Assembly (NCBI RefSeq): GCF_007827595.1
Contig: NZ_VISR01000020.1
Location: forward strand, 124,001-188,000
DNA: 64,000 bases
Reading direction: 5' to 3'
Origin: Streptomyces sp. BK340
Lineage (GTDB): Bacteria; Actinomycetota; Actinomycetes; Streptomycetales; Streptomycetaceae
A program made the translations under genes and the position numbers. Below the pieces are notes generated by a model, which saw only the letters and a program-made list of their open reading frames with translations, ran no database searches and was not told the origin of the DNA. Of the stretch, positions 9,143 to 18,126 are shown piece by piece. Every line of letters starts with the position of its first letter. Position 1 is the first letter of the stretch.

Positions 9143-9400
9143 TCAACTCGCCCCGCCTGCGTGCCACCGCACGACGACCTTGCCCAACTTGCCGGAGGCG
9201 TTCCTCGGTACGGCAGGCACGATGGTCAGCCGTCTCGGCAGCATGGAGCGGGCCAGGCGTCCCGCCGCCCAGGCGTGCACGGACTCCATCGTGATCGGCG
9301 TCGTGTCGTCCATGCTGATCACTGCCGCCACGGTCTCCCCCACTGTTCGTCGGGCACTTGGACGACCACGGCGTCACCCACTCCCGGCATGGCGGACGGA
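9143..9400 (-). pseudogene. AMP-dependent acyl ligase, C-terminal fragment
   Basis: The minus strand reads GDAVVVQVPDEQWG in one frame and continues in a second frame with VAAVISMDDTTPITMESVHA, then RLARSMLPRRLTIV and VPRNASGKLGKVVVR. This is the mobile C-terminal lid of ANL-family acyl-CoA synthetases, and the GKLGK end carries the lysine needed for adenylation. The N-terminal AMP-binding domain is absent and there is a frameshift, so this is a dead fragment. Confidence 0.65.
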
Positions 9401-9515
9401 GCGCGCCGGGTCACCACTACCCCGAAGGCTTTCGGATGACCGGAAGCCGGACGCCTTCGGCAGGATCTCACTCTCGACCCCCATCTCTCGTCGACAGGCA
9501 GCGGTTTGAGGTTGC

Positions 9516-9570
9516 TTCGAATTCGAATTAAGCAGTATCGTCTCCTCGACTGCTTCGAACTCGAAGCAGT
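9516..9570. promoter_or_regulatory. Two TTCGAA-type palindromes
   Basis: TTCGAATTCGAA at 9516-9527 and ACTGCTTCGA-AC-TCGAAGCAGT at 9549-9570 both contain CTTCGAA(T/C)TCGAA. Their centres are 38 bp apart in a locally AT-rich stretch. They look like a double operator, but the gene they once controlled is not identifiable among the surrounding debris. Confidence 0.45.
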
Positions 9571-9890
9571 TTGGGTGCGGGTTCGCTGGTAGGCCAACGA
9601 AGGCCATGTCGGCCAAAGACACCTTGAGGAGCAACACCGTCGGCAAGGGAGCCACACTTCAGGGACGCATGGCGTCGAGGTTCCGGCAGGCCATCACAGC
9701 AAACCTGCGTTGGCGGCCGGCCTCACCGGAGTCAGCCCGCAACCGAACAAGCCGCTAGTTCACACATTCGCTGCTCGTCCAGCTTGCCCTCCGTCAGACC
9801 CACGGCGTCGGGATCGTGCGGCCCCTCGCCCGCACCTGAGGCCAGCACGCAACACACGCGGCGAGAGCCGCTTCTCAGAGAGCCCCTGTC

Positions 9891-10886
9891 ATGCCCTTCC
9901 TCAAAATCTCGGCCGGCGCTGCCGCATTGGCGGCCGTCGCGGCCCTGTCCGCCTGCTCTTCCGGCGGTGTCGACGCGACCAACTCCTCATCCAGCCTGGC
10001 TGTACATCCAAGGATGTACACCTTCACTTCCGATGCCAACGGGTTCGATACCCAGACGCACTTCCTCGACACGGGCAAGAGCGTGGTCGCCTTCGACGCC
10101 CAGTTCACGCCTGCCTACGCACGCAAGGCCCTGGCGTATCTGAAGACGAAGACGACTCATCCCGTGAAATACGTCGTGGTCACCCACCCCAATCCCGACA
10201 AGTTCCAAGGCTTGCCAGTCTTCACCGACGCTGGGGCCACGTCGCTGGCCTCCGATGCCACAGCCCGAGCAGTGAAGTCGGTCTGGACGTACAAGAAGCA
10301 CTACTTCGTCGACATCGCCAAGACCTTCACCTCCGCCAACTATCCGCCTCTACCTGCAGTGCAACAGACTTTCCACGACCGTCGCACCCTCACGGTCGAC
10401 GGGGTCCGCATTGAGCTGACGGTGCTCAAGCATCCGGGCATATCGACCACGCAAACGATCGCCGCCATCCCCGCGCTGCACGACGTCGTGGTCGGCGACC
10501 TCGTCCACCATGACGCCCACGCCTGGCTGGAAGGCGGGATCGCCAACGGCCGTCCTGTTCCCACCATCGATGGCTGGAAGGATGACCTCGACCAGGTTCA
10601 GCAGCTGACGGGCAAGGACTGGACTGTCTACGCCGGCCGCGGCCCATCGGCCTCGGTGGGCAAGGCGGTCACCCAGGAGAAGTCCTACCTGAGCGTTGCC
10701 GATCACGATGCGGCTAACCTCGTGAAACCCCTTGACCGCCGCGAGAGGCGGGCAGCCATGGCCGACCCCTCAGCGCTGGTCCAGCAACTCTCGAAGGAAC
10801 TGCAGTCCCAGTTCCCGACGTATCAATTCCCCTACATGATCACCTACGGGGCCTACGGCCTAATCGATCAGCATCTGGCCGAGTAA
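9891..10886 (+). CDS. MBL-fold lipoprotein with altered metal motif
   Basis: The 331-residue protein begins with a lipoprotein signal peptide ending in the lipobox LSAC (Cys22). The rest follows the metallo-beta-lactamase-fold plan: a VVAFDAQF strand, VVVTHPNPDKFQGL in place of the usual HxHxDH, a VELTVLKHPG-like strand and VVVGDLVHHDAHAWL. The motif THPNPDK lacks the second and third histidines, so metal binding is probably altered. It is likely an extracytoplasmic hydrolase-like protein of unknown substrate. A hairpin terminator follows. Confidence 0.8.
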   Translation: MPFLKISAGAAALAAVAALSACSSGGVDATNSSSSLAVHPRMYTFTSDANGFDTQTHFLDTGKSVVAFDAQFTPAYARKALAYLKTKTTHPVKYVVVTHPNPDKFQGLPVFTDAGATSLASDATARAVKSVWTYKKHYFVDIAKTFTSANYPPLPAVQQTFHDRRTLTVDGVRIELTVLKHPGISTTQTIAAIPALHDVVVGDLVHHDAHAWLEGGIANGRPVPTIDGWKDDLDQVQQLTGKDWTVYAGRGPSASVGKAVTQEKSYLSVADHDAANLVKPLDRRERRAAMADPSALVQQLSKELQSQFPTYQFPYMITYGAYGLIDQHLAE

Positions 10887-10891
10887 CAACG

Positions 10892-10926
10892 GAGGGGTGT
10901 CCCGTCCAAAAGTCCGGACACCCCTC
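10892..10926 (+). terminator. Hairpin after MBL-fold gene
   Basis: An 11-bp stem (GAGGGGTGTCC with GGACACCCCTC) and a 13-base loop begin six bases after the stop codon. It is a typical Streptomyces terminator without a U tract. Confidence 0.75.
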
Positions 10927-11325
10927 TCAAGCTCGTCCCCGCCGATCCGTCTCTCCAGCCCACCAACGGCGTAACCGGGACATCTGTCCCTGAGTCCTTC
11001 AAGCGCCACGGCCTTGTGCCGTGCGCAGAGTACGAACCCGACGTGGTGGCCAGGGTGTCGGTGTGAGCCCTGCCCCGAGTTGCGTGGAGTCCGGATAGCT
11101 GACTTCGCGCTACAGGTGTTGCGCACAGCTCGTACTCGTCAGGGGTCAGCCTCTCAAGGGCAGACTTCCCGGGACTGAGGATGCTGGCTGGGGTGTGACG
11201 TACCGCCAGTGGGGTTGAGCCACCGGCGGCCTCCGACAGGCCGATGATCGGCCGTCCGGTCTCCGGAGAACGCAGTAGGACGGTGATGTCGTTGCGCACC
11301 ATGTGTCGAGGTCCGGGTCGGCGTG
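10927..11325. other. Intergenic region, nothing identified
   Basis: About 400 bp lie between the MBL-fold terminator and the end of the DUF4232 gene. Open frames exist on both strands, but none has recognisable motifs or a convincing ribosome site. Confidence 0.4.
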
Positions 11326-12012
11326 CTACGGCGCGCTCCCCGCGCCTGGCTGGAGCGTGCTGACGCTCAGGATGCCGACCGTCCCGGCGCAGGCAGTCGA
11401 GCTGTAGGCGACGTAGATCGGGGTTGTCTGACCCGGCGGGTAGACCTGCAGGTATTGCGCGACGGTCGGGTGGCACTGCTCCTCGGGATAGTTGCCTGCG
11501 TTTGTGATCCGTAGCAGCGCGTTGCCGGTGGCCCCCGGCGCCAGCGTCACCAGCGTGGGGGGTGTGATGGTGCTGCGGGTGGCGGCCGGGCCGATCTGAC
11601 GGACGGGGCTGCCCCCGGCGAGCGACACCCCTGGATAGCCGTACAGGGTGCAGGCGCTCTTGGAGATGTTGGTGAAGTCGATTACTTGGTAGACGCTGCC
11701 AGCGGCGCCCTGACTGACACCCGATCTGGCGTTCAGATAGCGGGTTGGGCAGGGGGCAGCGGTACCCCTATGTGTGGTGCCGGTCGGCGCCTCGGCGCCG
11801 GAGCTCGTACTGCTGGCCCGAGCTCTAGCCGTCGTGGCAGGCGCCGTCGTAGCTGGCACGCCCCAAGTAGCCGGTGCGTCGGAAACCGTGGCTGCGGCGG
11901 TGCCATCGGAGGAGGAGCTGCCCGAGCCCGCGCTGCAGCCGGTGGCGATCAACGCGATGCAGGCGAGTGCGGTAGCGGGGAGTGCTCGCCGGAGTATGAG
12001 TGAAGCTGACAA
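11326..12012 (-). CDS. DUF4232 lipoprotein
   Basis: The 228-residue protein has a signal peptide with lipobox ATGC (about Cys26), then a low-complexity Ser/Thr/Ala linker and a C-terminal domain with the DUF4232 pattern: VIDFTNISKSACTLYGYPGVSL, then TLAPGATGNALLRITNAG. It is an exported, lipid-anchored protein of unknown role. The start is a TTG at 12012 preceded by AGAAGGG at good spacing. The frame gives no better ATG before the signal peptide. It is not in an operon. Confidence 0.82.
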   Translation of the reverse strand: MSASLILRRALPATALACIALIATGCSAGSGSSSSDGTAAATVSDAPATWGVPATTAPATTARARASSTSSGAEAPTGTTHRGTAAPCPTRYLNARSGVSQGAAGSVYQVIDFTNISKSACTLYGYPGVSLAGGSPVRQIGPAATRSTITPPTLVTLAPGATGNALLRITNAGNYPEEQCHPTVAQYLQVYPPGQTTPIYVAYSSTACAGTVGILSVSTLQPGAGSAP

Positions 12013-12424
12013 CGCGGTTGCCCTTCTGCTGCGCGGAGCGGCTCATTGGCCGTGTAACACTCATGACGCCGCGCGTGCGGCACCGGTTGTACCAGACACG
12101 TCCCGGCGGTTTCACTGTTGTGTCCCGACCGCTCGGCGCCCAGACCGTCTTGCCGGACGATCCCCACCGAGGCCGCCCACCCGATCATCGACGCCCTGCG
12201 CGGCGACCGCCCGCCCCTTCCGCGTCCAGACCTCGCAGTGGGCTTCGCGACTTCGTCTCCACCACAATCGCCGACCTCGACGGCTCCGCCGTCCAGGCCC
12301 TCACCCGCGCGTGGGTCTGCTGAACCACCCCTTCTCGGAAACCGTGGGTGCGCTTTCCGTAGGGTCGGCGGAGCTGCTACGGGAGCGGAACACATCCTCC
12401 CAACGGCTGGAGTGGACGCGTGGG
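12013..12424. other. Intergenic region, nothing identified
   Basis: This region holds the presumed promoter of the DUF4232 gene and a plus-strand stretch reading HPIIDALRGDRPPLPRPDLAV, which could be coding debris. No family was recognised. Confidence 0.35.
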
Positions 12425-12467
12425 TCCTGCCCGGCCCTGTGGGCTTTCGCTCCAGGGCCGGGCAGGA
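12425..12467 (-). terminator. Hairpin after NlpC/P60 gene
   Basis: A 14-bp stem (TCCTGCCCGGCCCT with its complement) and a 15-base loop lie 11 bases past the stop codon of the NlpC/P60 gene. Confidence 0.8.
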
Positions 12468-12477
12468 TTCGGGATGC

Positions 12478-13392
12478 TCAGCAGTCCGGGATGACGGAAC
12501 CGCTGTTGTCCTTGGCTTGGTCGTTGCCCCAGCGTGCGAGGTAGTAGGCGGAGACCCACTGGCCGGCGGGTCCGATGTCAGGGTCGGTCTTCAGCCACCA
12601 GTGGTTGTAACTGCTGCCGTTGATGATCTCGCGGCCCCAGACCTTGCAGTAGACGTAGTTGGTGCCCTTGTTGAGGGTCCCTGTGCTGGTAGTGCTGGTC
12701 GGGGATCCGTAGACGGGCGCGTCGGCGAGGGTGTCGACGTAGTACTTGGTGCTGTTCGCCGGCGGTGTGTTCTTGGCGCCAGGGTAAAGGCGGATGGCAC
12801 CGTAGTAGTCACCGTGCGAGGACAGTGCGGCCACCTGCACAAAGCCTCCGGAGTAAGGCGCCTCGACGATGTAGCCCTGGCCGAGGTACATCGCCACGTG
12901 GTGAATACCGGAGGGTGAGTCGCCGAAGTACACCAGGTCACCAGGGAGCAGTGGGGCCGTCCCGTCACTCCGGGTAAAGCGGGCGACCGCTCGGCTGGAG
13001 GTCCACTGGACGCGGGTCGTTCCGTTGATGACGTCCTCGCCCACCGCGAGGTAGTACGCGTAGCGCACCATGCCGGAGCAGTCCAGGCCGCGGACGTGGC
13101 AGTCGTTCGGGGCGCCGTTGGCGGGGTCGCACAGTCCGTACGTGGGCCCGGGCTGTGCGGCGTGGCCGCCGCCCCACGAGTAGGGCGTGCCGATCAGGCC
13201 GCAGGCGGACTTCACCGCTGCGGTGGCCTGCGGCGCGGCGCCGGGGGAGAGAACTCCGCAGGAGGGGACCGCCGCGGCCGGCTGGGCGACGCCGCCGAAG
13301 CAGACAACGAGGGAGGCCAGTAGTGCGAGAAGTGCGGCCCACCGCGAGACAGGTATGGCCTGGCGCGGAAGTGGGGTGATGCGCGTAGACAT
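12478..13392 (-). CDS. Secreted NlpC/P60-type peptidase with SH3-like tail
   Basis: The 304-residue protein has a signal peptide (hydrophobic core about residues 19-35, cleavage near AAAVPS). Its NlpC/P60 domain carries the catalytic cysteine in LDCSGMV (Cys105) and a histidine in GIHHVAMYLG (His164 or 165). The GTPYSWGGG segment is also typical. The last 90 residues resemble a secreted SH3-like or repeat domain (VDTLADAPVYGSPT, then WWLKTDPD and WVSAYYL). Such enzymes cut peptidoglycan stem peptides or act in growth and competition outside the cell. A hairpin follows the stop. Confidence 0.88.
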   Translation of the reverse strand: MSTRITPLPRQAIPVSRWAALLALLASLVVCFGGVAQPAAAVPSCGVLSPGAAPQATAAVKSACGLIGTPYSWGGGHAAQPGPTYGLCDPANGAPNDCHVRGLDCSGMVRYAYYLAVGEDVINGTTRVQWTSSRAVARFTRSDGTAPLLPGDLVYFGDSPSGIHHVAMYLGQGYIVEAPYSGGFVQVAALSSHGDYYGAIRLYPGAKNTPPANSTKYYVDTLADAPVYGSPTSTTSTGTLNKGTNYVYCKVWGREIINGSSYNHWWLKTDPDIGPAGQWVSAYYLARWGNDQAKDNSGSVIPDC

Positions 13393-14302
13393 AGAGAAAC
13401 CCTGGGTCTGTGTGCCACAAGTGGCGGAAGAGGATGGGGACTTCGTGGAGCGAATTAAAGCATCGGTCCATCCTCAGCTGACAGCCCCTCACACGAGTAA
13501 TCGGAGATGGCCCACCAAGTTTTCCTCTTCTGTACGCCTGTCAGCCCGATCCGCTCCGCCAAAGTGCACCGCGCGTCATGCAAATACATGACATCGCGAC
13601 AGACTTGTGCAGTCCAAACACAGTTCGAGGAAGCACACGAGTACGGCGAGACTGGCAATGCTTTCCAGAACGAGGAAACACCTCTCCTCGCCGGGGCTTC
13701 TCCATCGCCAGGCAGCCGCGACAACAAGTCTGATGAAGCGTCCTGACAAACAGCTGTAGGACGACGCCCCTCACCGCCTACGATGCTCGACCGAGGGCGC
13801 CAGGTGCACCTGCATGCGGGTCCAGGGTGTGGTTGCGGCGGAGGTTCAGCTGGCAGGAGACCGCGGATCTCGGCTGGTCTGAAGGCCACGCGGCCGGGCA
13901 TGTCGTCGTCGAAACTCCCCCTTTCCGCGTTCCTGGGTGGCCATGGCAGAGAGGAACGGGGGGCGAGCAAGGCGAGGATGATGTGCCAGTACCAGCCGGT
14001 GTAACGGAGCACCGGTTGGGCCCAGAGACGTGATCGGCATGTAGACGCCTCAGGCACGCAACGCGTCAAGCAACGGCGGCGAGTTCGGTGGGGAACGCGC
14101 GGGTATTCGTCAACATGCCCGTCCCGGCCCCGCCTTGGCAGGGAGGCGGTAGATGCGACCCGTGACCGCCCTGCCGTAAGGAGCAGTCCGGAGCATAAAC
14201 AACGTGGTATCGAACCAAGTTAACAAGCTCGGTCGCTCACCACCGAGTAGTTGACTTGCGCGACTGCCAGGTCCGGCCCCGCATCCGGAACGCCGGCGGC
14301 CT
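13393..14302. other. Intergenic region with transposase debris
   Basis: About 900 bp contain the NlpC promoter side and, at 13785-14035, a degraded transposase relic annotated separately. No other supportable gene was found. Confidence 0.5.
13785..14035 (-). pseudogene. IS701-like transposase relic
   Basis: The minus strand reads RYTGWYWHIILALLA in one frame, AMATQERGKGEF in the next and FRPAEIRGLLPAEPPPQPHP in a third. These match in order the end of IS701-group DDE transposases (YPGWYRHVTLAMLAHAFL, then ERG and LTxxEIRRLL). At least two frameshifts separate the parts. The terminal repeats were not found. Confidence 0.5.
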
Positions 14303-15016
14303 TCAACTGCGATGACTGAGCAGGGGCAGTTCGAGGAAGGAGTCGACCAGCTGGTGGGCCCGCAGGCGGGCATCACGGGACTCTTCGCGCGTGCGCAACA
14401 GCAGTTGCTCCGTCGAGAGGCCGAGCTGTCGGGCCTGAGTATCGCCCCCATGGGCGAGCCACGCCGCAAGCGTCTCGGGGGTGAGTTCCGGGTGGAACTG
14501 CACGCCCATGCTGCGGCCATGGACGAATGCCTGGGAGGCAACGGCGTTACGGGCGATCTCCCGGGAACCGGGGGGGAGCACCCACCGATCGCCGTGGAAC
14601 TGGAACCAGGGGCCCTCCTGGACAAGGCCAGGCACTTCGCTGTGGATCTCGGTCCATCCGAGTTCGAACCGTGGAGACCGCTCGACCCCGCCGCCGAGCG
14701 CGGTCGCCAGTGCCTGGCCGCCGAAACAGATACCCAGAATCGGCACGCCCGCGGCATGTGCGGACCTCAGGAACCTCAGCTCCGGCTCGACCCACGGTCC
14801 GATCAGATCGCTGTGGTCGACGGACCACGGAGCGCCGAGGGCAACGACAAGATCGAAATCCTCGGCTACAGGAAAGGCGCATGTCACGCCCGGGTCGGTG
14901 AAGCGATCTTCGGGTACGACGATCAACTCACGCAGTTCGTATCCTCGTTCTGCCAGCCGCTCTCCCACATAACCGGGCGTGGAGAGGTGGTCGTGCTTGA
15001 TGATCAGAGCCCGCAA
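14303..15016 (-). CDS. Class I glutamine amidotransferase-like protein
   Basis: The 237-residue protein follows the GATase-1 plan, with the nucleophile elbow GICFGGQ (Cys97) and the His-Glu pair in GVQFHPELTPE (His175, Glu177), so the catalytic triad is complete. Stand-alone GATases of this length (GuaA-like) release ammonia from glutamine or act as gamma-glutamyl hydrolases. The real acceptor is unknown. There is no partner synthase gene nearby. The ATG at 15016 has a reasonable upstream AAGGAGGCGA sequence. Confidence 0.88.
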   Translation of the reverse strand: MRALIIKHDHLSTPGYVGERLAERGYELRELIVVPEDRFTDPGVTCAFPVAEDFDLVVALGAPWSVDHSDLIGPWVEPELRFLRSAHAAGVPILGICFGGQALATALGGGVERSPRFELGWTEIHSEVPGLVQEGPWFQFHGDRWVLPPGSREIARNAVASQAFVHGRSMGVQFHPELTPETLAAWLAHGGDTQARQLGLSTEQLLLRTREESRDARLRAHQLVDSFLELPLLSHRS

Positions 15017-15456
15017 CGGTCGCCTCCTTTGCTTCCGGCGTCGGCCCGTCCGTGGTCAGGAACGCGCAAGGTCTTCCAGTTGGGCGTGCACGTGGTCCAC
15101 ATGGAACTCGGACTGGGGCTTCATGAGCACGCTGTGCAGGATCCGGCACCAGCGGCTGCGATCTTCGTGTGACGAACCGTCATTGCCTCGGCGGTGACGC
15201 GCAATGTGCTGAGGTGCACAGGGTCTTCAGTGTCGTTCATGCCGAGATACAGGATCCGGGAGCTCGCCTCATCATTCCGGGAGAGGTTGGCACTTGTCCG
15301 AGGCCATGGCGCGTCGGGGCGAGAGCTGGAAAGGGAGCCACAGTGCCGACCGCCCGCGAGCGTTCGCGCAGGGCGAGCGCCTTGTGGATCGGGTTGACGG
15401 CACCGAGGCCGGTGGTGGCCGCGGTGAGTACGACGCCGCCGATCCAGACATGCTTG
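15017..15456. other. Intergenic region, nothing certain
   Basis: The minus strand has a stretch reading WIGGVVLTAATTGLGAVNP then HKALALRERSRAV, adjoining the truncated FAH-family gene. It could be part of a lost gene or a junction. No family was recognised. Confidence 0.35.
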
Positions 15457-15558
15457 GGATACCTTGACGTGGCGTCCGTCCGGGGTGACGTATTCGTCGC
15501 CTTCGCGGATGGCCTCGAAGACCGCGCCGTCGAGAAGAACCCTGCGGTGCTCAGGCAT
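15457..15558 (-). pseudogene. Fumarylacetoacetate-hydrolase family gene, 5' fragment
   Basis: The ATG at 15558 overlaps the end of the dioxygenase gene, and the first 33 residues (MPEHRRVLLDGAVFEAIREG, then EYVTPDGRHVKV) look like the start of FAH-family enzymes that follow dioxygenases in homoprotocatechuate operons. After that the similarity stops and the catalytic domain is missing. It is read as a truncated gene. The short length makes the family call tentative. Confidence 0.45.
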
Positions 15559-16507
15559 GGAGGGGCTCCTCGTCATGGTGTGGGTCGGCGTGATGGTGGA
15601 TGTCGTGGCGGGTGGCGTTGCGCAACCGCGGGGTGGTCCACCCGTTGGCGGGCCGGTCGAACCACAGGTGGACCTGTCCGGTGCCCGCCGAGTTCTCGTA
15701 CTCGCTGAACAGGCGCCCGCGGGCGGTCAGCCGCTCCTCGCCGAGAGCTCCGGCCATCATCAGGTAGTGGCCGAAGCGAGCCTCGGGCTTGTGCTTCAGG
15801 AACTCCGGCATGGTCTCCAGTACCCGGTCGTGGCGGCCTTGCACGAACCAGGCGATGCGTTCGAGGTCGGCCTCACGCGCTTCGGGGGTGAAGATGTGCT
15901 TCGGGTCGCTGGCTTCATGGTCGCGGATCTCGCGCAGTGGCCAGAAGGTGTGCGACAGGGCCCCGGAGGCGATGAGCAGCACCTTGCGGTCGGTGCCGGC
16001 GACGGCATCACCGAGCGCGCGGCCGAGGCGCAGATGGTCCTCGGTGTCTCCGGTCTGGCACACGCTGATGGAAACCCAGCGCTTGCCCTCGACGCCGAGG
16101 TATTTCCAGAGGTTGACCGTGGCGTAGCCGATCGGCAGGTATGGGTCCTCGATCGCGGTGATCCAGGTGCCGTGCTGGTCCGCCCTGGCGGCGATCGTGT
16201 GGGCGAGCTCGGGGTCGCCGAGGAAGTCGTAGGGGATGCGGGACATGCCGCGTGGCAGTTCCTCCGAGGTGAACAGTCCTGCCCGGCGGGCCTGCGCGGT
16301 AACCACGAACTCGACCGTGGTCGCCCAGTGCGAGTCGAGTAGCACCACGGTGTCGTAGTCGACCGTTTCGAAGACCTCACGGTGCAACCGCTCGAGGCCG
16401 GCGACGAGGGTGGTGTCTTGGCCGTGGTTGAGCTTCCGGCGGGTGTCCTCGGGGAGCATGATGGTGGGGAGGTGGGCGATCAGTCCCGCCCCGACGATGT
16501 CACCCAC
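15551..16507 (-). CDS. LigB-type extradiol dioxygenase, likely homoprotocatechuate 2,3-dioxygenase
   Basis: The 318-residue protein resembles class III (LigB superfamily) ring-cleavage dioxygenases of actinobacterial homoprotocatechuate pathways: GAGLIAHLPTIMLPED with the metal-binding His, VVLLDSHW, a SEELPRGMSRIPYDF block, LPIGYATVN and IASGALSHTFWPLR. These non-heme iron enzymes open dihydroxylated aromatic rings such as 3,4-dihydroxyphenylacetate. The GTG start at 16507 overlaps the upstream aldehyde dehydrogenase stop by eight bases, and the FAH fragment overlaps its end, so it was the middle gene of a coupled operon. The exact substrate is inferred. Confidence 0.82.
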   Translation of the reverse strand: MGDIVGAGLIAHLPTIMLPEDTRRKLNHGQDTTLVAGLERLHREVFETVDYDTVVLLDSHWATTVEFVVTAQARRAGLFTSEELPRGMSRIPYDFLGDPELAHTIAARADQHGTWITAIEDPYLPIGYATVNLWKYLGVEGKRWVSISVCQTGDTEDHLRLGRALGDAVAGTDRKVLLIASGALSHTFWPLREIRDHEASDPKHIFTPEAREADLERIAWFVQGRHDRVLETMPEFLKHKPEARFGHYLMMAGALGEERLTARGRLFSEYENSAGTGQVHLWFDRPANGWTTPRLRNATRHDIHHHADPHHDEEPLHA

Positions 16508-16940
16508 GTGCGTGCCATCCCTTCTGCGCCGTCACGGCGTTCATCACGTCGCCGTAGAAGTGGAAGCTCCAGGTGCCGCCCTCGCGCCCGGCGTCGGCCC
16601 GACGGGAGCCTCCGAAAGGCACCTGGAGGTCACGGTCGAAGAAACAGTTGTTCCGGGTGTCAGCGACGAGCTCCTCGCTGACGCACGCGGCTCGGTTAGG
16701 GTCTCCGGTGGCGAGGGCGGCGGCGAGGCCGATGCGGGTGCCGTTGACCAGCTGGATCGCTTCCTCCTCGGCGTCGAAGGTCTGCAGGGGCAGTGCGTGG
16801 CCGGAGACCTCCTCTGTGAGGATCGCCGCGTCGGGGGCGGCGTCGGTGAGGAGGATCGGGCGGTAGTAGAGGCCGCCGACTTCGGTGACGTCGCCGACGA
16901 CTCTCGTGCCGGTCACGCCTGTGTCACGCCGTGGGGACAT
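16500..16940 (-). pseudogene. Aldehyde dehydrogenase (HpaE-like), C-terminal remnant
   Basis: The 146 residues match only the last third of 5-carboxymethyl-2-hydroxymuconate-semialdehyde dehydrogenases: GGLYYRPILLTDAAPDAAIL, then RIGLAAALATGD and RDLQVPFGGSR with GREGGTWSFHFYGDV. The NAD-binding part and the catalytic cysteine region are absent. The expected FGPV block reads VSGHALP, showing decay. It precedes the dioxygenase in the order expected of an hpa operon. Confidence 0.7.
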
Positions 16941-16959
16941 GGTCAGCCTCCCACTTTCG

Positions 16960-17032
16960 TTTGGTCACAAACAAGCTAAGCCGACCAGGGGCGTCCATCA
17001 AGCCCCGTGTCGCTATCTTGTTTGAACCCAAA
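16960..17032. promoter_or_regulatory. Pair of TTTGN4CAAA sites upstream of hpa remnant
   Basis: TTTGGTCACAAA (16960-16971) and TTTGAACCCAAA (17021-17032) share the pattern TTTGN4CAAA. The wider blocks TTTGGTCACAAACAAG and CTTGTTTGAACCCAAA form an imperfect inverted pair about 57 bp apart. This resembles a double operator for a dimeric repressor controlling the operon to its left. Confidence 0.5.
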
Positions 17033-17320
17033 TGTATTCAGGTGCATCTATCGCACCTGCATCCCATGAAGAGTGGCCGACCCTCGCGGCCGTCTGACGC
17101 CGCCGACCCAGCACCTCATCGACAGGCCGATGCCCCCTGCCAGACCGGTATCTTCCCCGTAATATCACCTCGCGAAGGATATGTCCTGGCCGAAGTCACC
17201 AACGCGGGCGCCGACAAGGTCGACCGCGATGTCACAGCCACCCGTCGCGATAGGATCACGGCCCCTGGCCCCGCCTGCCACCGACCAAACCTGCCCGGAT
17301 CCTCCAGCGCCTCCCCCGTC

Positions 17321-17946
17321 GGCGAGCACCTGGCCGGAGCACTGCTCCCGCGGAACCCGCTGCGGTCCGATGCCCCGCCCACTCTGCGCCACCTGCGCGC
17401 GGCAGGCATCGAACGACTACTGATGCTCACCAGCGACCGATCCACACCAGCTCACGAAGATGGCCGCCGTCATCGACCCGGATGAGGTACGCGGCTAACT
17501 CGGTCCCGCCGACAAGGTCGCTGCCGTACGCGCCGAACGCGAGCACACAGTCACCGTGATGGTCGGCGGCGTCAACGACGCCCCCGCCGACATCGGCGTC
17601 ACCATGGGCGCCCGCGGCTCCACCGCCTCCTCCGAAGCCGCTGACATCGTCCTGACCACCGACCGCGTCGACCGCCCCGCTGACGTGGTCACCATGGCCC
17701 AACGGGCCCGGCACATCGCTGTCCAAAGCGCCCTCGGCGGTATTGCCGATGTCCCTGGCCGCCATGGCCGCAGCTGGCCTGCTCCCGCCTGCCGCCGGAG
17801 GCCTGCTCCAGCAGGGCATCGGCGCCGCGGTCATCCTCAGCGCCCTGCGCGCCTTGCGGGTCGACCAGACTGCGCGACCGGCTCTCTCCCCCGCCGCGGA
17901 AGCCCTCATCCACCGCTTCGCGGTCAAACACGACGTTCTCGGCTAG
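17321..17946 (+). pseudogene. Metal-type P-type ATPase, C-terminal relic
   Basis: The plus strand reads GEHLAGALLPRNPLRSDAPP then TLRHLRAAGIERLLMLTSDR, and after a frame change and a stop ADKVAAVRAEREHTVTVMVGG followed by VNDAPADIGVTMGARGSTAS and SEAADIVLTTDRVD. A final frame gives MSLAAMAAAGLLPPAAGGLL. This is the end of a P1B-type ATPase, including the hinge GDGVNDAP in altered form (GGVNDAP). The phosphorylation loop DKTGT is absent. The frame ends exactly at the CTAG border of an inserted element. Confidence 0.75.
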
Positions 17947-18059
17947 GAGTGTCCTGAAGATCTTGGAATCGCGCCCGGCTTGCGCCAGTTCATGGCGATT
18001 GACATTTACCGGCAATCCAGGGCGAGCCGGGCGGCCGGAGCAAGATCTTCATCAGTCTT
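17947..18059. mobile_element. 113-bp MITE-like element related to IS1182 ends
   Basis: The left end GAGTGTCCTGAAGATCTTGG and the complement of the right end AAGACTGATGAAGATCTTGC match at 14 of 20 positions, including the core TGAAGATCTTG. The adjoining IS1182 element has the same core in its repeats. CTAG borders both ends (17943-17946 and 18060-18063). There is no coding capacity. It is probably a non-autonomous element or a collapsed older copy. Confidence 0.55.
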
Positions 18060-18089
18060 CTAGAAGGCTCATGAAGATCTTGGGGTTCT

Positions 18090-18115
18090 GGCCCCGCCGC
18101 GTGAGCGGCGGGGCC
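18090..18115. promoter_or_regulatory. Hairpin between IS1182 left end and transposase start
   Basis: GGCCCCGCCGC, a GTGA loop and the complement form an 11-bp GC stem only 11 bp before the first start codon. Such hairpins in IS leaders block read-through transcription or translation from outside promoters. Confidence 0.55.
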
Positions 18116-18126
18116 AGACTCGTTTC

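Noticed and set aside
12118..12918. Long plus-strand frame of 266 codons
   Set aside because: It runs antisense through the NlpC/P60 gene and has no recognisable protein sequence or ribosome site.
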